Shown: positions 18,896 to 31,124, counted from the first letter of the stretch. The stretch: DNA of 64,000 bases from Clitopilus passeckerianus (GCA_944990035.1 CALYLX010000062.1:124001-188000); one strand, 5' to 3'. The notes: generated by a model not told the origin, from the letters alone. Numbers and translations: made by a program.

Positions 18896-20500
18896 TATGA
18901 CATATTGTATGAGTCATGAAATAACCCTAGACCCTAGTCACATGCCATGTCAGGTGATATCATGTGATGTGTCACATATCCAGACATGTCAATATTCCAA
19001 CAGAGTAGAGGTTGAATTAGCCAGCTGAACCAACTTAATGAGCTTTTGGATTATGCACTGGCACTATGTATGCAACCTTTAAAATGTTGAAGGCCACGAT
19101 AAACCGAACTGCCCCACTCAAGCCGAACCACATAAGCGCCGACCACTGGAGACAGTGTCCCAATTAGGTACTGTAACACATCCCAGGATTCACAGTCCGC
19201 TTCTGAGATCTGACACAGGCATTCACTGGCACGAGTGAGTGCCGTCCCAGCGTTAGAATGACTGAACTCCATGCACCATAGCTGTATGTAGTGTAATTCA
19301 TGTGGGATATATATGTATCGAGGCTTCACAGGACATAGAAATTGTTCCCTAAGGATGTCCGGCTCACAAACCAATGCAGGGTCCCCAGTTCAATTACTTC
19401 GTTAGCCTCAAGAAGATCTCTGTTTACAGCCCAAACTGCTTGAAACGCAGGGGTGCGCTGCGGCATTTGGCTGATATTGCAATCTGTCGTGGCCCGCAGA
19501 TTCAGATTGAACTTATTTTGTTGCGGGCCATGCAAATTTTGGCAGAGGCCTCCCTTTCTATCGTGGCCCGCAACCAAACTCAATTCTAAATGGCTGCAGG
19601 CCACGATGGACTCTGAGCAATGTGAGTAGATCTTGACTGAGGCTGTTGGTGAATCACAGTGAATAATATGAGCTAAATTTCCTGAAATCGAGCGTATATT
19701 CTGATCGGAATAATTTCTCAATCATTGAAGGATAGACTGTTAGTCAATGACTGAAGGTGTTCCATTTGCTGCTCACGTCTACTGCCTTGTCTGCCACCAA
19801 CATGATTCTTGAGAAAGAGGTATGTTATATTATGTATTCTATCATAACAAGGCTCAAACCAAGTATTCTACACAGATTGCAGAGGAAACGGCAAGGATTT
19901 TTGATGAGGAGCAGGCCTCTATCAGCCAACATGTTGAGAAACTTGTCACGGAATGTCTTGATGACTTTCCCAACGATACAAAGTTGGATCAGGCAGCTCA
20001 AGATGCCCTGGCAATTACCTGGTTAGCCATTGCAGAAGGCATGCAAAGTGGCCATATTTAGTAGGATTTGTGCAAAGTCTATTTTGGACCCTGACCTCAT
20101 GATCATCACTTCAGCATCGTGAAAGTGTACATCGCCTACTAGCTATGTAGGCACACAGAGCCATGGGATGCTACAGCTGTCATGCAGGACACTCCATTGG
20201 ATATCATCACCTTTATCCAGCAGAAATGTGGCTCCCCAGAGGAAAGGAAAGAATACGAAGGGAAAAAAGTGCGCATATTTCATCTTCTTGGCGGAATCAC
20301 ATTATTCAACTCAATTCTGGTCAGTCCGGAGAGCAGTACTCAACTGCGGTGTCCACCCGAGCTGCCCTGATATTCTAGTACTGCCACGTTTGGCCTCACG
20401 AGAGTACAACTGAGTGGAGATATGACCCAAGTTCGGGGGTGTGGTGAGTGCCATCAAAGTAACGGTGTCAGAACTTCAAATAGAGTTATTCATTCTCCCT
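18896..20500. other. Low-gene stretch, mostly unrecognised
   Basis: No gene can be supported. Short open segments on both strands (for example 19051-19374 minus and 19757-20061 plus) have no motif I recognise. The plus segment ending KLDQAAQDALAITWLAIAEG is followed by a stop and may be a decayed transposon gene. A cluster of inverted GGCC motifs lies at 19487-19607. Confidence 0.4.
19487..19607. repeat. Cluster of alternating inverted repeats (TCGTGGCCCGCA)
   Basis: TCGTGGCCCGCA (19487-19498) faces TTGCGGGCCA (19521-19530). ATCGTGGCCCGCA (19560-19572) faces TGCAGGCCACGAT (19595-19607), a 13-bp stem with one mismatch and a 22-nt loop. A further AGGCCACGAT lies at 19091-19100. Function unknown; it could be the end of a small foldback element. 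Confidence 0.55.
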
Positions 20501-20545
20501 GCCTAGCCATGGCCTATCTATGAGGTCTCAGCAGGTAGTCAGCTT

Positions 20546-21183
20546 CATGATGGCCTTAGAGAAGAAGAAGGCAAAGGCAAGGGAGATCTCCCAGTAAGCA
20601 CGAGCTGTATCTCTGGTAGACATGCAACAGTTATATGGTTACTGCTTCCAGTCATCCACCAGCCCTGCTGAGGTCCGTCAGGCAGTAGTCAGTTATGTGA
20701 GTTAATTCCGTGTTTACAAATAGTCAAGCTAACTTGGATCGTAGGCGGTCTATCTTTATGCTTGGCTATTGATGCTTCGAATTGACAAGGCCCTGAGCCT
20801 TGAATTTGACAGTATAGACATGGTTCTCGGAGAGCGGAAGTCATTTTTTCTAGTTGAATTATTATGTCTGCTTATTCTTCTGGCAGGGGAACACCTTGAT
20901 GTGTATCTGAAGACCCAAAAGACAGCCCAGTCTGGAGTTACGCCTGACCTTCAAGGCATTGGGTACAAGACATGATCACTCACTCTATGGGATCCATTCC
21001 TTCCGTCAAGGAGGCTGCCAATACTGACTCCACAAGAGATGGACAGTCAACATGATTGCTGCATGGGGAGGATGGACTCAAGTTGAAGCCATCACTATGT
21101 TCCGGTACATCTATTCACCCAACGACAACCATGAGTATGTGGCCAAGTATGACCAAAATGACCCAAAGAGGCAGCACCTCTGA
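20546..21183 (+). pseudogene. Crypton-like tyrosine recombinase remnant
   Basis: A decayed intron-containing gene. 20546-20700 reads FMMALEKKKAKAREISQ and then DMQQLYGYCFQSS. After a possible intron (GTGAGT at about 20698 to TAG at about 20744) comes AVYLYAWLLMLRIDKALSLE and LKTQKTAQSGV. The last part, near 20970-21183, holds HSFRQGGCQY and WTVNMIAAWGGWTQVEAI, then MFRYIYSPNDNHEYV. The H-x-x-R and downstream Tyr resemble the C-terminal catalytic boxes of fungal Crypton-type tyrosine recombinases. Several stops and frame changes. The family call rests on remembered motif shape only. Confidence 0.5.
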
Positions 21184-21275
21184 AGCCAAAGTCTCTCAAC
21201 AAAAATACTAGTATATATTCAATTACTTCTAATCTAGTTACATATAGTATATAGTACATAGTATGAATGATAATA

Positions 21276-22824
21276 CAGTGGGCAACAAAACCCTTTTAAT
21301 GTTTGCTACTTTTTCAATGATGTGTTAATAGCTGATGGAATAAACTATGTAAAATCTTGAAAATAATATATATCATAGTTCAATGTCTTGGCTTGATGCT
21401 GACATAACACTGAGGCTGTACTTCTACTTTTAGCAGGTGTTTTACATAGTACAAGGTGGTGACCCATTGGAAGGGTTTTGTTGCTACTGATTTTAAAAAC
21501 AGAAATACATGGATTTTAGTACTTAGTCCACTTTCCCTTGGCCTCAACTACTGCCTGAATCCTCCTAGGCATTGACTCTATTAAGTTCTGGCACACCTCT
21601 GCTGGAATAGCATTCCAAACCTTCTCCACCCTTGCCCAAAGTTCTAATACTCTACTAGATGGGGAATCGTACTTGCTAAGCTCTTTTTTGACATGAACCC
21701 AAAGATGTACAATAGAGTTCATATCAGGAGACTTTGCTGGCCAGATTAGAACCTTCATCTTGTGGTCTTTAAACCATTCCTTGGCCATGTTGCTGGTGTG
21801 CTTGGGGTCGTTATTCTGCTGGAAAATCATATCCTTTACTTTTACCTTATAGTACTTCAGGCTATCCTGAAGTTCCTTCTCCAGAATTGAAGTGTAAAGG
21901 ACCTTGTCTGTAGTACCTTCAATTTTTATAGCATATCCAACCCCATCCCACCCCATACAGCCCCACATCATAATATTTCCTCCTCCAAATTTCCGGGTTT
22001 CTTTGACGCGTCACTTGTTAAGCCTCTCCTCCTTCCTTGTCTATACTCTCTCATTTCCATCTGCCCCAAACCGGTTGATTTTAGTCTCATCAGACCAATA
22101 GACCTTCCAATCATCTACAGTCCACTCCTTATGCCTCTTTGCAAACCGCTTCTGTGCCCAAATATGCTTCTGGTCAAGTGCAGGTTGTTTCATCTTTCTA
22201 AAGGACTTCCAACCAGTGTTTTTGAGGTTTCTGCATACTGTCTGAGGTGTGACAGTTGTGTTGGTAATATCTTGAAGGGCCTAGCAGCTCGAACAGCTGT
22301 AGAAATCTTGCCCATACGCATGTTGAGTTTGGTATATTCGATGTCGGCAAGAGTAAGCTTGGGAGGACGGCCACCAGATGACTTGGGAAGGTATCAATAG
22401 TGCTTGTCATGTATTTTGCTGATAGAAGCAAGACCAATTCTAGTCTCTTTATGAATATGAGTGGCAGAGAGCCAGTATGAAGCAGTTCAATGACACGAGT
22501 AGTTTGAGCCTTAGTGAGAGTGTGCATGATGGGTTGGGGGCAAAGTAGCACTTGGGTCAGCTGTATATATAAGGCACTGACACTCTAGTCACATGACTTT
22601 ATTGACTACAATCAACAAACTCAAGTATCATGTGACTTATTACATGATTACTAGATTCAGAACACCTAGCAACAAAACCCTTAGCCTCAGGATTATGTCA
22701 GAATCAAGCCAAGACATTGAACTATGATATATATTATTTTCAAGATTTTACATAATTTATTCCATCAGCTATTAACATATCTTTGAAAAGGTAGCAAACA
22801 TTAGAAGAGTTTTGTTGCCCACTG
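21276..22824 (-). mobile_element. Tc1-like element A (family 1), 1549 bp
   Basis: Ends CAGTGGGCAACAAAACCC and its inverse, flanked by TA on both sides (21274-21275, 22825-22826). The left arm is about 210 bp and self-complementary at its two ends. The right arm lost its inner part (jump after CAACAAAACCCTTA at about 22681). The transposase gene runs on the minus strand. Confidence 0.85.
21516..22527 (-). pseudogene. Tc1-like transposase, broken
   Basis: Start ATG at 22527 (MHTLTKAQTTRVIELLHTGS), helix-turn-helix N-terminus, then several frame breaks between 22200 and 21970. The C-terminal half is open (21971-21516): FQQNNDPKHTSN, where the second catalytic Asp of the FQQDNDPKH motif is Asn, and SPDMNSIVHLW, where the usual Glu of IEHLW is Val. 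Both changes would abolish catalysis. Normal proteins of this family are about 340 residues. Dead copy. Confidence 0.8.
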
Positions 22825-23129
22825 TAATAACCATAGGCCAGGCTTTGGCTCAGGCCCCAGCCTACAGTAAGGATGAACAAAAAAACCAAATTTGAAAACA
22901 TAATTTATTATTTATCTATTCAATGTTGTTGTCCTCATCACTCAAGTCATTATCAGTGGTATCAGCTTCATGAGGAGTCTCTTGTCCCAACCCTCCTTCT
23001 TGATGTCCTCCCACTCCAGATCTCCATCATCCACCTATATTATTTCCTCCTCAGTCAATGCAATGACCCCTTCTGATAAAGCAAGTCCTTCAAGATTGAA
23101 CACTTCATAAATTGAGGTGCCTCGACGAT

Positions 23130-24295
23130 ATCACCTTTAAGCCTGTTGCGTTGCTTGGTAATGGTGATGTCGGCTGATGAAATGCATGCTCACTTGAAAC
23201 TGACAAAGACATAATGGCCAGGTGGTCACAAGCAAGAGCAGCCCACACAGGATAGCAATGCACATTTGGCTAGAATAGCATTAGTAGATGCATATATCAT
23301 GGTAATAACGACTTACCTCCCACCATCAAACAATAGTCATGTTGTCACCAAGCTCTTTCTCACCAGAATCCAAATAATGACTGAATTCTTTCAACCATAG
23401 GCAGGAGCTGTCAGCACTATCCTGTAGCAATGAGCTAGAGGTAGCACTAACACATGCACCAAGTTCATCTTCATCAGTTGACAGCTCAGCTAGCAGCTGC
23501 TGCAAGACCTTTTCTTGGCTGTGAGATGGTTGAACGTGGCCTGCTTCATATACCTCAAGGTAACGTTCTTGAAACTATTAAGCGTGAGTAACAGTTAGTA
23601 AAAATACAAGGCTAAATACATACCAACTTCTCAGCATCATCACAAACTTGCTTCTTAAGCCCAGTATCCCAATGAGAGTCAAAGTAAGCAAGCTTTTGCT
23701 CAGGATTCAAGACTATGTAAGAATAAACAACGTCTCTGAGAGAAAAGAACAGAATATGTACTTATGGCCATAGTATATGCATGGAATGTTAAAGTCTTAT
23801 CATAATACTCAACGATCTTCGCAATGCCAGCATCCAATGCAGTGTGGTACTGTTCATACTTTGCTCTAGCAGATTGAGATAACCAGGCCTTATATAAGCT
23901 CTTGAATGCTGGTAGATCATAGTGAAGTGAGGGTTGACTGTCTGAGGAAAATGCTTGTTGAGCCTTGTCTGCAAACTAGACAAGATGAGAAATGGAATCA
24001 AAGAATTAGATAATAAATATACTTACGTTCAACACTTGAGTGAATTCACTGATGCATGTCCACTCCGTGTCCGTGAGCACAAGCTTCTGGAGCTTGGTAC
24101 ATTGTCCTCATCTTTTTCTTGATGAGCGATGCAGTATAAAAACTCTGTGATGTACTAGAAAACCAGTAAGCATGTTATGAAAAATTAGATTGACAGTAAT
24201 AATTTAACATACCTTTGATAAAGCAGATGCTCGGTTAAGCATGTTAAATGTTGACGACTATTGTATCGGCATGTTAAAAAGGATGTTCAAGGCCT
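23130..24295 (-). pseudogene. hAT transposase remnant, C-terminal half
   Basis: Read on the minus strand, pieces separated by probable introns give SSTFNMLNRASALSK (24230), CTKLQKLVLTDTEWTCISEF (24080), SLHYDLPAFKSLYKAWLSQS and ALDAGIAKIVEYYDKTLT (23800-23950), LNPEQKLAYFDSHWD (23660-23700) and YPVWAALACDHLAIMSVSV with SSEHAF (23190-23270). The last is the hAT C-terminal dimerisation motif. The order matches hAT transposases. Small introns are visible (for example 23760s and 24000s). Stops are present, and no terminal repeats were identified. Confidence 0.65.
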
Positions 24296-24297
24296 TC

Positions 24298-24319
24298 AAG
24301 AGTTTTGTTGCCCACTGTA
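24298..24319. repeat. Orphan end of a family-1 Tc1-like element
   Basis: GAGTTTTGTTGCCCACTGTA is the outer right end of the Tc1-like family (compare 22807-22826), with no element attached. It may be an excision or gap-repair relic. Confidence 0.6.
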
Positions 24320-24380
24320 CTTGTCTACTCTATGGTATTTGTTGCTCATTAATCATCCTTTAGAAAGGCAGTGTCGGCGA

Positions 24381-24711
24381 AGTCAGCCTCACCTGTTATG
24401 TGTGGCAAGTGTCAAACACTGATGTGTATTTTGCTGTCACTGGCCATTGGATTGAGGAGATTGCTCCTAGTATGTGGTAGCAACATGTAGCTTTATTTAG
24501 GTTTACAAGGATGAACACTGCTCACGATGGTGTTTGCCTTGGACACGCACTGTTCAAAATTGTTTGGAGACTCGGTATTGCCTCAAAGGTAATGTTGTCC
24601 TTACTGATTTTCTCTGTAAACATTATTCACCCTCTACCTCAGATTGGCTAGATTACCTGCGATAATGCCTCTAATAATGGCACTATGCTGGAAGATTTTG
24701 AAGGGCAAATC
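24381..24711 (+). pseudogene. hAT transposase remnant, plus strand, cut by a copia element
   Basis: Two exons around a 54-bp intron (24589-24642, GTAATG...CTCAG). The translation gives VYFAVTGHWIEEIAPSMW, a TAG stop at 24478-24480, ALFRFTRMNTAHDG, LGHALFKIVWRLGIASK and then IGWITCDNASNNGTM. This is the hAT region before the HxxxxC motif (W-aromatic...DNASNN). It stops at 24711, where the copia LTR begins, and resumes at 31125 beyond the copia element. Confidence 0.65.
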
Positions 24712-25126
24712 TGTTGAACTTGACGTGTCTCACATCTTTGTCACATGAACAGTCACGTGATATTACATGACTATAAATCACATTACTTGATTGTGTCATT
24801 ATCATGACATACACACGTGGAGCATTACAAATACTTCTAGCATATTCCACTCCACTATGACATTATCATGACTTATGTATAACTCATTCGTTGTCATTCC
24901 TTGTGTATTCTGTACTATATTTAGCACAGAACATTCTAGATATGCTTACATATACATGGTCTGTGCACTCCATCCTTTTGTATAAATACTAGCAGTAGTT
25001 TACCTCAATACAACAAGGAGTTACACTTCTTTTTTCTCTAGTTTGCTCTCACAGCCTCAGTCTACTCAAGCCCCAGGTTAGTAGCCTATCTGCACCTTCC
25101 TTTGCTGGGGATGTGCCTGTTCAACA
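24712..25126 (+). repeat. 5' LTR of copia copy 1, 415 bp
   Basis: Starts TGTTGAAC and ends GTTCAACA, perfect 8-bp inverted ends. It includes TATAAATAC at about 24980, a probable promoter element. It matches the 3' LTR of copy 2 (55975-56388). Confidence 0.9.
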
Positions 25127-25330
25127 GGTTATGGGCCTTGCCCGCAAGCTAATCGCTATGCAGCTTGGCTTTGCCACTGAGCTCAAAGTGTAGCGCCTGA
25201 AGGACAGCACCTTTGGCATTGCTCAGAAAGTACTCTACACTGTTCACAGCATAGAGGGCTGTAGCTCATTGCTCATAGCACGCTCCTCGCTATTGCATGT
25301 GTAACATAAGCTAACACTCTTGTTTGACAG
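25077..25330 (+). other. Candidate leader intron of copia copy 1
   Basis: CCCCAG/GTTAGT in the LTR and GCTAAC...TTTGACAG just before the gag ATG have donor, branch and acceptor form. Splicing would remove 254 nt, including the primer-binding site. The same sites and length occur in copy 2. Confidence 0.35.
25127..25137 (+). other. Primer-binding site of copia copy 1
   Basis: GGTTATGGGCC directly follows the LTR. It fits pairing with the anticodon region of initiator Met tRNA (a half-tRNA primer), as known for Drosophila copia. Confidence 0.6.
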
Positions 25331-25336
25331 ATCAAC

Positions 25337-27230
25337 ATGTTGTCAAACGTCAAGAACTTTGTTCCCATCTTTGATGGAAGCAATTGGATCCACTGGTCAG
25401 AACAGATGAAAGTGTATCTCCGATCAAAAAGAGTATGGCAATATATGAATAGCGGAATTCCCCGCCCAAGTACTTCATCTCTGCCTATACCAGAAGAGAC
25501 CAAGGCAGTACAGGGCTGGGATTGTAAAGATGACCAAGCAATTGGTGACATCACCTTGACACTTTCCCAGGGTATGTGCGTCTATATTGGGAATTCTGCT
25601 CAGACCACTTGGGACAATCTCGACGCCCATGTATGCTACCCCTGGCCCGTTCGTCGTCTTTGTTAACTTTAAGAAAGCTATTGCATTCAAGTTGGATGGC
25701 TCTGCCCCAACTCTGCAAATTAGTAATCTTAATGTGTTGTTTGAGCATCTCAACTCCAATTTAGGAGACGCCAAAATTCCTGAGTTTATCAAAGCAATGA
25801 TCTTGCTCGCTGCTATCCCCGCCAAATGGGATGCAGTTGCAGCCATGCAACTATCCAGCAGCAAGAAGATCACTGATCTGAAGTTCGTTGATATCAGAGC
25901 AGCCATCATTGCTGAAGCCAAACACCGCTCCTTTGGTGTTTCTGGCTCTGCCCATAAGATTTCTGCTGTCAAGCACAAGGGTTCTGATCCAAAACACAAA
26001 AAGGGTCAGAACCAACAGCAGTCTAAGCCACAAGGCGAATCTTTGGGCTCTTCTGACAAGAAGAAGAAAACTCGCTGCGCTAATACCAGCAAAGGGAACA
26101 AGCAACAATCCGGTAACGCCAACGTGGTCCTAGGCTTTGCTTTGGCAGCCATCCATTAACTCCCTGCTCCTGTAGCTCCGTTCGCACCAATGACCTTTAA
26201 GGTCGCTCTCATCAACCGTCTTGGTGTCATGCTCTCTGAATGTGTTTCACCACCCGCTTCGTGGACTGGTCCCGGTAAATCCGGTGATCAAGTTGACCCC
26301 TGATACACACAAACCAAGGTGTTCCTAGAACGCATGTGTATGCCTATCAAACACAGGTATCTTTCGCCTTTGATGGCAAAGTTCCATGAGGATCGCCAAT
26401 TCACTGATTGTGAACTCCTCTTGGCATGCAGTATCCACGACTATAACATTTGGGTGGATTGTTTCCCAGGCTATTGGGACACCAAATGTGTTATTGACGG
26501 TGTTGAAAAGGACTGTGCTACCATTCTTAGGGAGAACTGCTCCTATCCTCATCTCTTGGATTGTGTCGACGATGACACATGTGATCACCCCAATCACGCC
26601 AAGTACAATAAGGAGCTGACATGCCAACTCAAGTGTGGCTGCTGGGTTATCCCAGGCCAACAGCCACCTGTGCACAATAGCAAATGCGGCAAAACCATTG
26701 ATCCGTGCCAATGTCCGTCCAAGAAATCATCTAAGGACAAGCGCACCGACAAGGTCAACGATTCTCCTCACCCCAAGAAGTGTTCTCGCTCTCTTACCCC
26801 TTTCGAATTTGATGGCCCTGCCATCACTACCAATTGGGCTGAGGAAATAGAAATCAAAGACCAGCATCAAGGTTCTCCCATGGTCACTGGTAAGTAGTTG
26901 GAGGAAACTGTCGACTTTAATATGAATGACAGGCAAGTATCTTTTTCACATGATGTCAGATCTTGTGCTAATCAAAAGGTCATAGTGATGCCTTCTACGA
27001 TTCCCTCTTCGGAGAAGATTCAGTGGAATTGGCAGCAGTCTAATTCTCGCAATCACATGGACTCTTTTGATACTTTACATATGCATATTTCAGATTATAT
27101 GCATACCTTTCCCATGATTTGTATGCCTGTACTAGGATCTGCGACTCAAATGTCACTACAATATGACAATTATGCTGCTAAATGTATGACTTGCTGAAAG
27201 GGAAAAGTTCCTGAAAACGGAGTAGTCAAC
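25337..27230 (+). pseudogene. copia gag and start of pol, copy 1
   Basis: ATG at 25337 (MLSNVKNFVPIFDGSNWI), the usual copia Gag start with the N-terminal FDGxNW motif. A frameshift at about 25640, a stop at 26157-26159, others near 26302 and 26897, and TGA at 27195-27197 (CGA in copy 2). A Lys-rich tail (KKKKTRCANTSKGNKQQ) and a Cys-rich segment (CQLKCGCWVIPGQQPP) follow. No canonical CCHC knuckle is seen. Gag would form the particle shell. No full product can be made. Confidence 0.75.
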
Positions 27231-30200
27231 TGGATAATGGATTCCGGAGTGTCAATGCACTTGACGCACACTCTCAATGACTTTGCAGACTTTGAAGAAG
27301 GCAACTTCGGATCAGTCATCACCGCTAACGGAAAAAGCAAAATTGTTGGCAGAGGCACTGTCATTCTAAAACACAAACTTGAGAAACCCGGTTCCAAGCA
27401 GACAGTAGAAATAACCTCACGGTTGTATCCTGTCTACTACTTCCCAGAGCTCTCAGTAAGACTTTTGTCTATGGGACGTTTTCTACAAGACGATGGTCTG
27501 CTACTTCGTGGATCATCATCTAGCATATATTTCTATTCTAAGGAAGGAAATCATGCGATGATCCAGTGCAAACTGCATTGTCCTAGCGAAACACTATATT
27601 GGCTTAGTACCCAAATATCTACTCCTGACACTGTCATGCCAGCAATTGTTAATGACACGTGGCACAAACACTTTGGACACCCTTCCAAAAAAGTGCTCAA
27701 ACGTGCTCAGGTGCATACACATAGTGTTCCACAGAAGCTTGAATTTCCCAAGCAAAACCCCATATGCAGGGGATGTTCCCTAGGGAAGATGCCGTCAAAA
27801 TCCTTCCCGACATCCAAAACATGTGCTTTAAAACCATTTGAGTTGATACACTCCGATCTCAAGGAATTGCCAACAAGATTGTATCATGGCTACAAGTATA
27901 TCATCACATTCCTCTGCAATCCTTCATCACATGTACTGTATAGATTGGTTTTCTTAAACAGAAATCGGATGCTATCCAGAAGATGGAAGAATTTGAAGTG
28001 ATGATCAAAAATCGTTTCAGTTCATCTATTAAATCATGGTGCATTGATGGGGGGGGGTGAATTCATGAAATTTGAAGCCACATTACGCAAACTAGGCATC
28101 GAGGTTCAGAAAAGTGCTCTACACATGCCTCAGCAAAATGGCCGTGCGGAACATCTTAATTGTACCATTATGGACAAAGCAGAGTCTATGCGACATGAGG
28201 CCTGCTTACCTCCATCCTGGTGGGAATTCAGTGTGGAACATGTGACTCATCTAATCAATCGCACTCCAATCAGACGACCCAAGTGGGTCACACCACATGA
28301 GATCATCCACAAGGAGAAACCGGACATTACACATTTTCAAGTGTTTAGATGTGGAGCCTACGTTTATTTATCCAAGGATAAATGTGTCAATAAACTATCC
28401 CCCAAAAGCGAAATGATGGTTTATCTTGGCCAACCGTGTGGCACCAAAGGGTGCCTGTTCATGCGGACGCATAACAATACTCTATTTATAGGCACCACAG
28501 CAACATTTGATGAAGCTTTATTTCCAAGGTGCCCTGATCAAAAACAGCATAGCATTACATGTGTCGGTGATAAGCCAATTCCTTTGACAGATTTGGAGGA
28601 TGATACCCCAGATCAACCTATTCCTGAAGAAATGGGGGATGATGATAACTCTGGAACGGCTCTAGGACCATCACATTCAAGTGATTACGCTTCACATGAT
28701 CACTCCCGATCCTCTTCTCCTTCTCCACCTTCCTCTCCTCGCTTCTCAAGCAAGGATAAGGGTAAACAGTTCTACAGACCTAACCCGATGGAAGAGGATG
28801 CTCTAAGTGATCCTAACCCAGACACATGGACTCCACCTCACACGATTCCATCACGGAACAACTTTGACCCTCAGAATAGCTGAGGTGATTCTTCGAACGC
28901 CACTGAGCCACGTTGAAGTACACATGTGAGAAACATTACTCGAAGACCAGGTAACATCTATGGCGAAGATTGATTACCTTTTGAAATATTAAAGGAAACT
29001 ATTGCATTGGAGCAAAAGTGGAAACGCACTGTAGGCATTCCAAATGAACACTGGCTATACACACTGAACCTACTGAAGCCAAAAAGAAAGAGGAATCAAT
29101 CACTTTCTCAAACAACTTCAACCACGCCAGATGCACCGGGTACTAGCAAACAACCTCCAAGCAATACCGTAGATCAAGGAGAGACAGGCGATAACATGGA
29201 TACATCCCCAGATGATCATCCAAAGAATCAACAACCTAATGATGAAGATCAAATAGATGTTGATCTCGCCTGGTTGCACAAAGCATGCAAGGATGGAAGA
29301 GAGCCTCTGATCTAATACTTGCTCTATCAGGCTACATGATTATATCATCTGATAAGAATGCAACACCACTGGATTATGCACTTCTATCTAATGGAAAGAA
29401 CTGTCTTCCATCAGGCATTCACGGGATGCAATTTCGTGATATTGCTCAACTGCCAAAAGCGGAGCAACAGGAATGGATGAAAGCGGCACAATTGGAGTTA
29501 GAGGCACTCTGAGAACGTGACATTTTTGAACTTGTTGATTTGCCAAAAGGCTGAAAAGTGGTCAAAAACCGCTGGGTCTTCAACATCAAAACTGATGGTT
29601 GGAAAAAGGCTAGACTCATTGCCAAAGGTTTCTCACAGATCGAGGGTATAGATTTTGATGAGATCTTTTCCCTGGTTGTACGATTTGAGACTGTGCGCCT
29701 ATTATTTGCTCTTGTGGCATTAGAAGGCTGGCACATAGAAGGTGTTGATGTCAAATCCGCTTTCTTATATGGACTACTCGATGAGGAAATCTATATGTCA
29801 CAACCTGAAGGCTTCGCCATCAAAGGCCAAGAACACAAAGTCTTGCATTTCAAAAGAGCTCTATATGGGCTTAAGCAAGCATCACTCTCGTGGTGGCGAG
29901 AGATGACAAAGTCAATGGAAGCACTTGGCTTTAAACGCACTATCTCTGATGCCAGTGTATTCGTCTACCAAACCAATGATGGCAAGATAGTCATTGCCGT
30001 TGTCTATGTTGATGATGCCCTGTTTTTCAAATCAGATCGGAACCTTGTTCTGAAGAAAAAATCTGAATTTATGAAGAAGTGGGAGTGTTGTGACCTTGGA
30101 GAAGCTAAAGAATTCCTATGCATGAGAATATCTCGGACCAGTAATACAATCAAACTTGATCAGGTACCATATCTCAAAAAGGTCCTACAGCATTTCGGAA

Positions 30201-30924
30201 TGACTAATACTAAACCTGCTCCGACACCGCTACCAACTGGTTGGAAGCCCAAGACTAATGCTCAGGCTCCAGACCCACAACTTTGTTCACAGTTTCAATC
30301 CATGATTGGATCACTGCTGTATCTGATGCTGGGCACCTAACCAGACATCGCTTATGCTGTAATCAAGTTGTCACAGTTTTCTGCTAATCCTTCCAAGGAA
30401 CATCTTGATAAGGCTAAATATATTCTATGATACCTTATTGGGACTCAAGAATATGCTCTTGTCTACAGCAGAGCATCCAATAAAGGTTTAGCAGCATTCA
30501 CAGACAGTGATTGGGCATCCGATGAGAATACCCGCCGATCTGTATCTGGATTTTTCATGAAACTTGCTGATGGTATCATCTGTTGGCAATCACGTGCGCA
30601 AAAAACAATCGCACTCTTGTCTACTGAAGCTGAATATATGGCATTGTCCGACACATGTCGACAAGTCACATGGCTTCAATCTCTCCTTTCTGAGATCGGG
30701 ATTGAATATAATACGACACCTATTGCTGATGACAATCAAGGGTTGTTATTCATTGCATCAAACCCTGTTCAGGAAAAACAAATGAAACACATTGACATTC
30801 ACTATCACTATATTTATGAATGCATTGAAAATGGCATTGTCAATGTTGAGTTTATACCAGGAGAACAAAACCCGGCAGATATGTTCACCAAAAATCTGGG
30901 ACATGTCAACTTCGGAAAATTCTG
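27231..30924 (+). pseudogene. copia pol, copy 1 (protease, integrase, RT, RNase H)
   Basis: Protease WIMDSGVSMHL (copy 2 has DSGAS); a zinc-binding integrase start with HKHFGH...CRGC; integrase core with HSDLKEL, then a frameshift near 28000 and the second Asp by a G-run (GCIDGGG region) at 28044, NGRAEHL for the Glu. RT: GVDVKSAFLYGLLDEEIYM and YVDDALFF. RNase H: FTDSDWASDENTRRS, LLSTEAEYMALSD, DNQG. Stops at 28881-28883, near 29315, 29510, 29553, 30340, 30428-30430 and 30922-30924. RT and RNase H motifs are still legible, but the gene is dead. Confidence 0.85.
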
Positions 30925-30983
30925 AAGCCAATTAGGACTTGAGTTCTACTTGTCCAAGTCATCTGCTCAGAAAACTACCTAGT

Positions 30984-31124
30984 AAATACTAGCAGTAGTT
31001 TACCTCAATACAACATGGAGTTACACTTCTTTTCTCTCTAGTTCGCTCTCACAGCCTCAGTCTACTCAAGCCCCAGGTTAGTAGCCTATCTGCACCTTCC
31101 CTCGCAGGGGTGTGCCTGTTCGAC
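30984..31124 (+). repeat. Truncated 3' LTR of copia copy 1
   Basis: Only the R-U5-like end is present (from AAATACTAGCAG to GTTCGACA). The join follows ACTACCTAGT, the last codons of pol, so the PPT and the U3 start are deleted relative to copy 2. Confidence 0.85.

Larger units (their letters stand above)
24712..31124 (+). mobile_element. Ty1/copia element, copy 1, decayed
   Basis: The 5' LTR (24712-25126), primer-binding site, gag, pol in copia order (protease, integrase, RT, RNase H) and a truncated 3' LTR (30984-31124). Flanks are AAATC (24707-24711) and GAATC (31125-31129), a 5-bp duplication with one transition. It is inserted in the plus-strand hAT gene. The PPT and the U3 part of the 3' LTR are deleted. 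Many in-frame stops, mostly where copy 2 has CGA. Confidence 0.9.

Noticed and set aside
25475..25999. 174-codon minus-strand frame
   Set aside because: Antisense of copia gag, whose sense frame is supported by copy 2.
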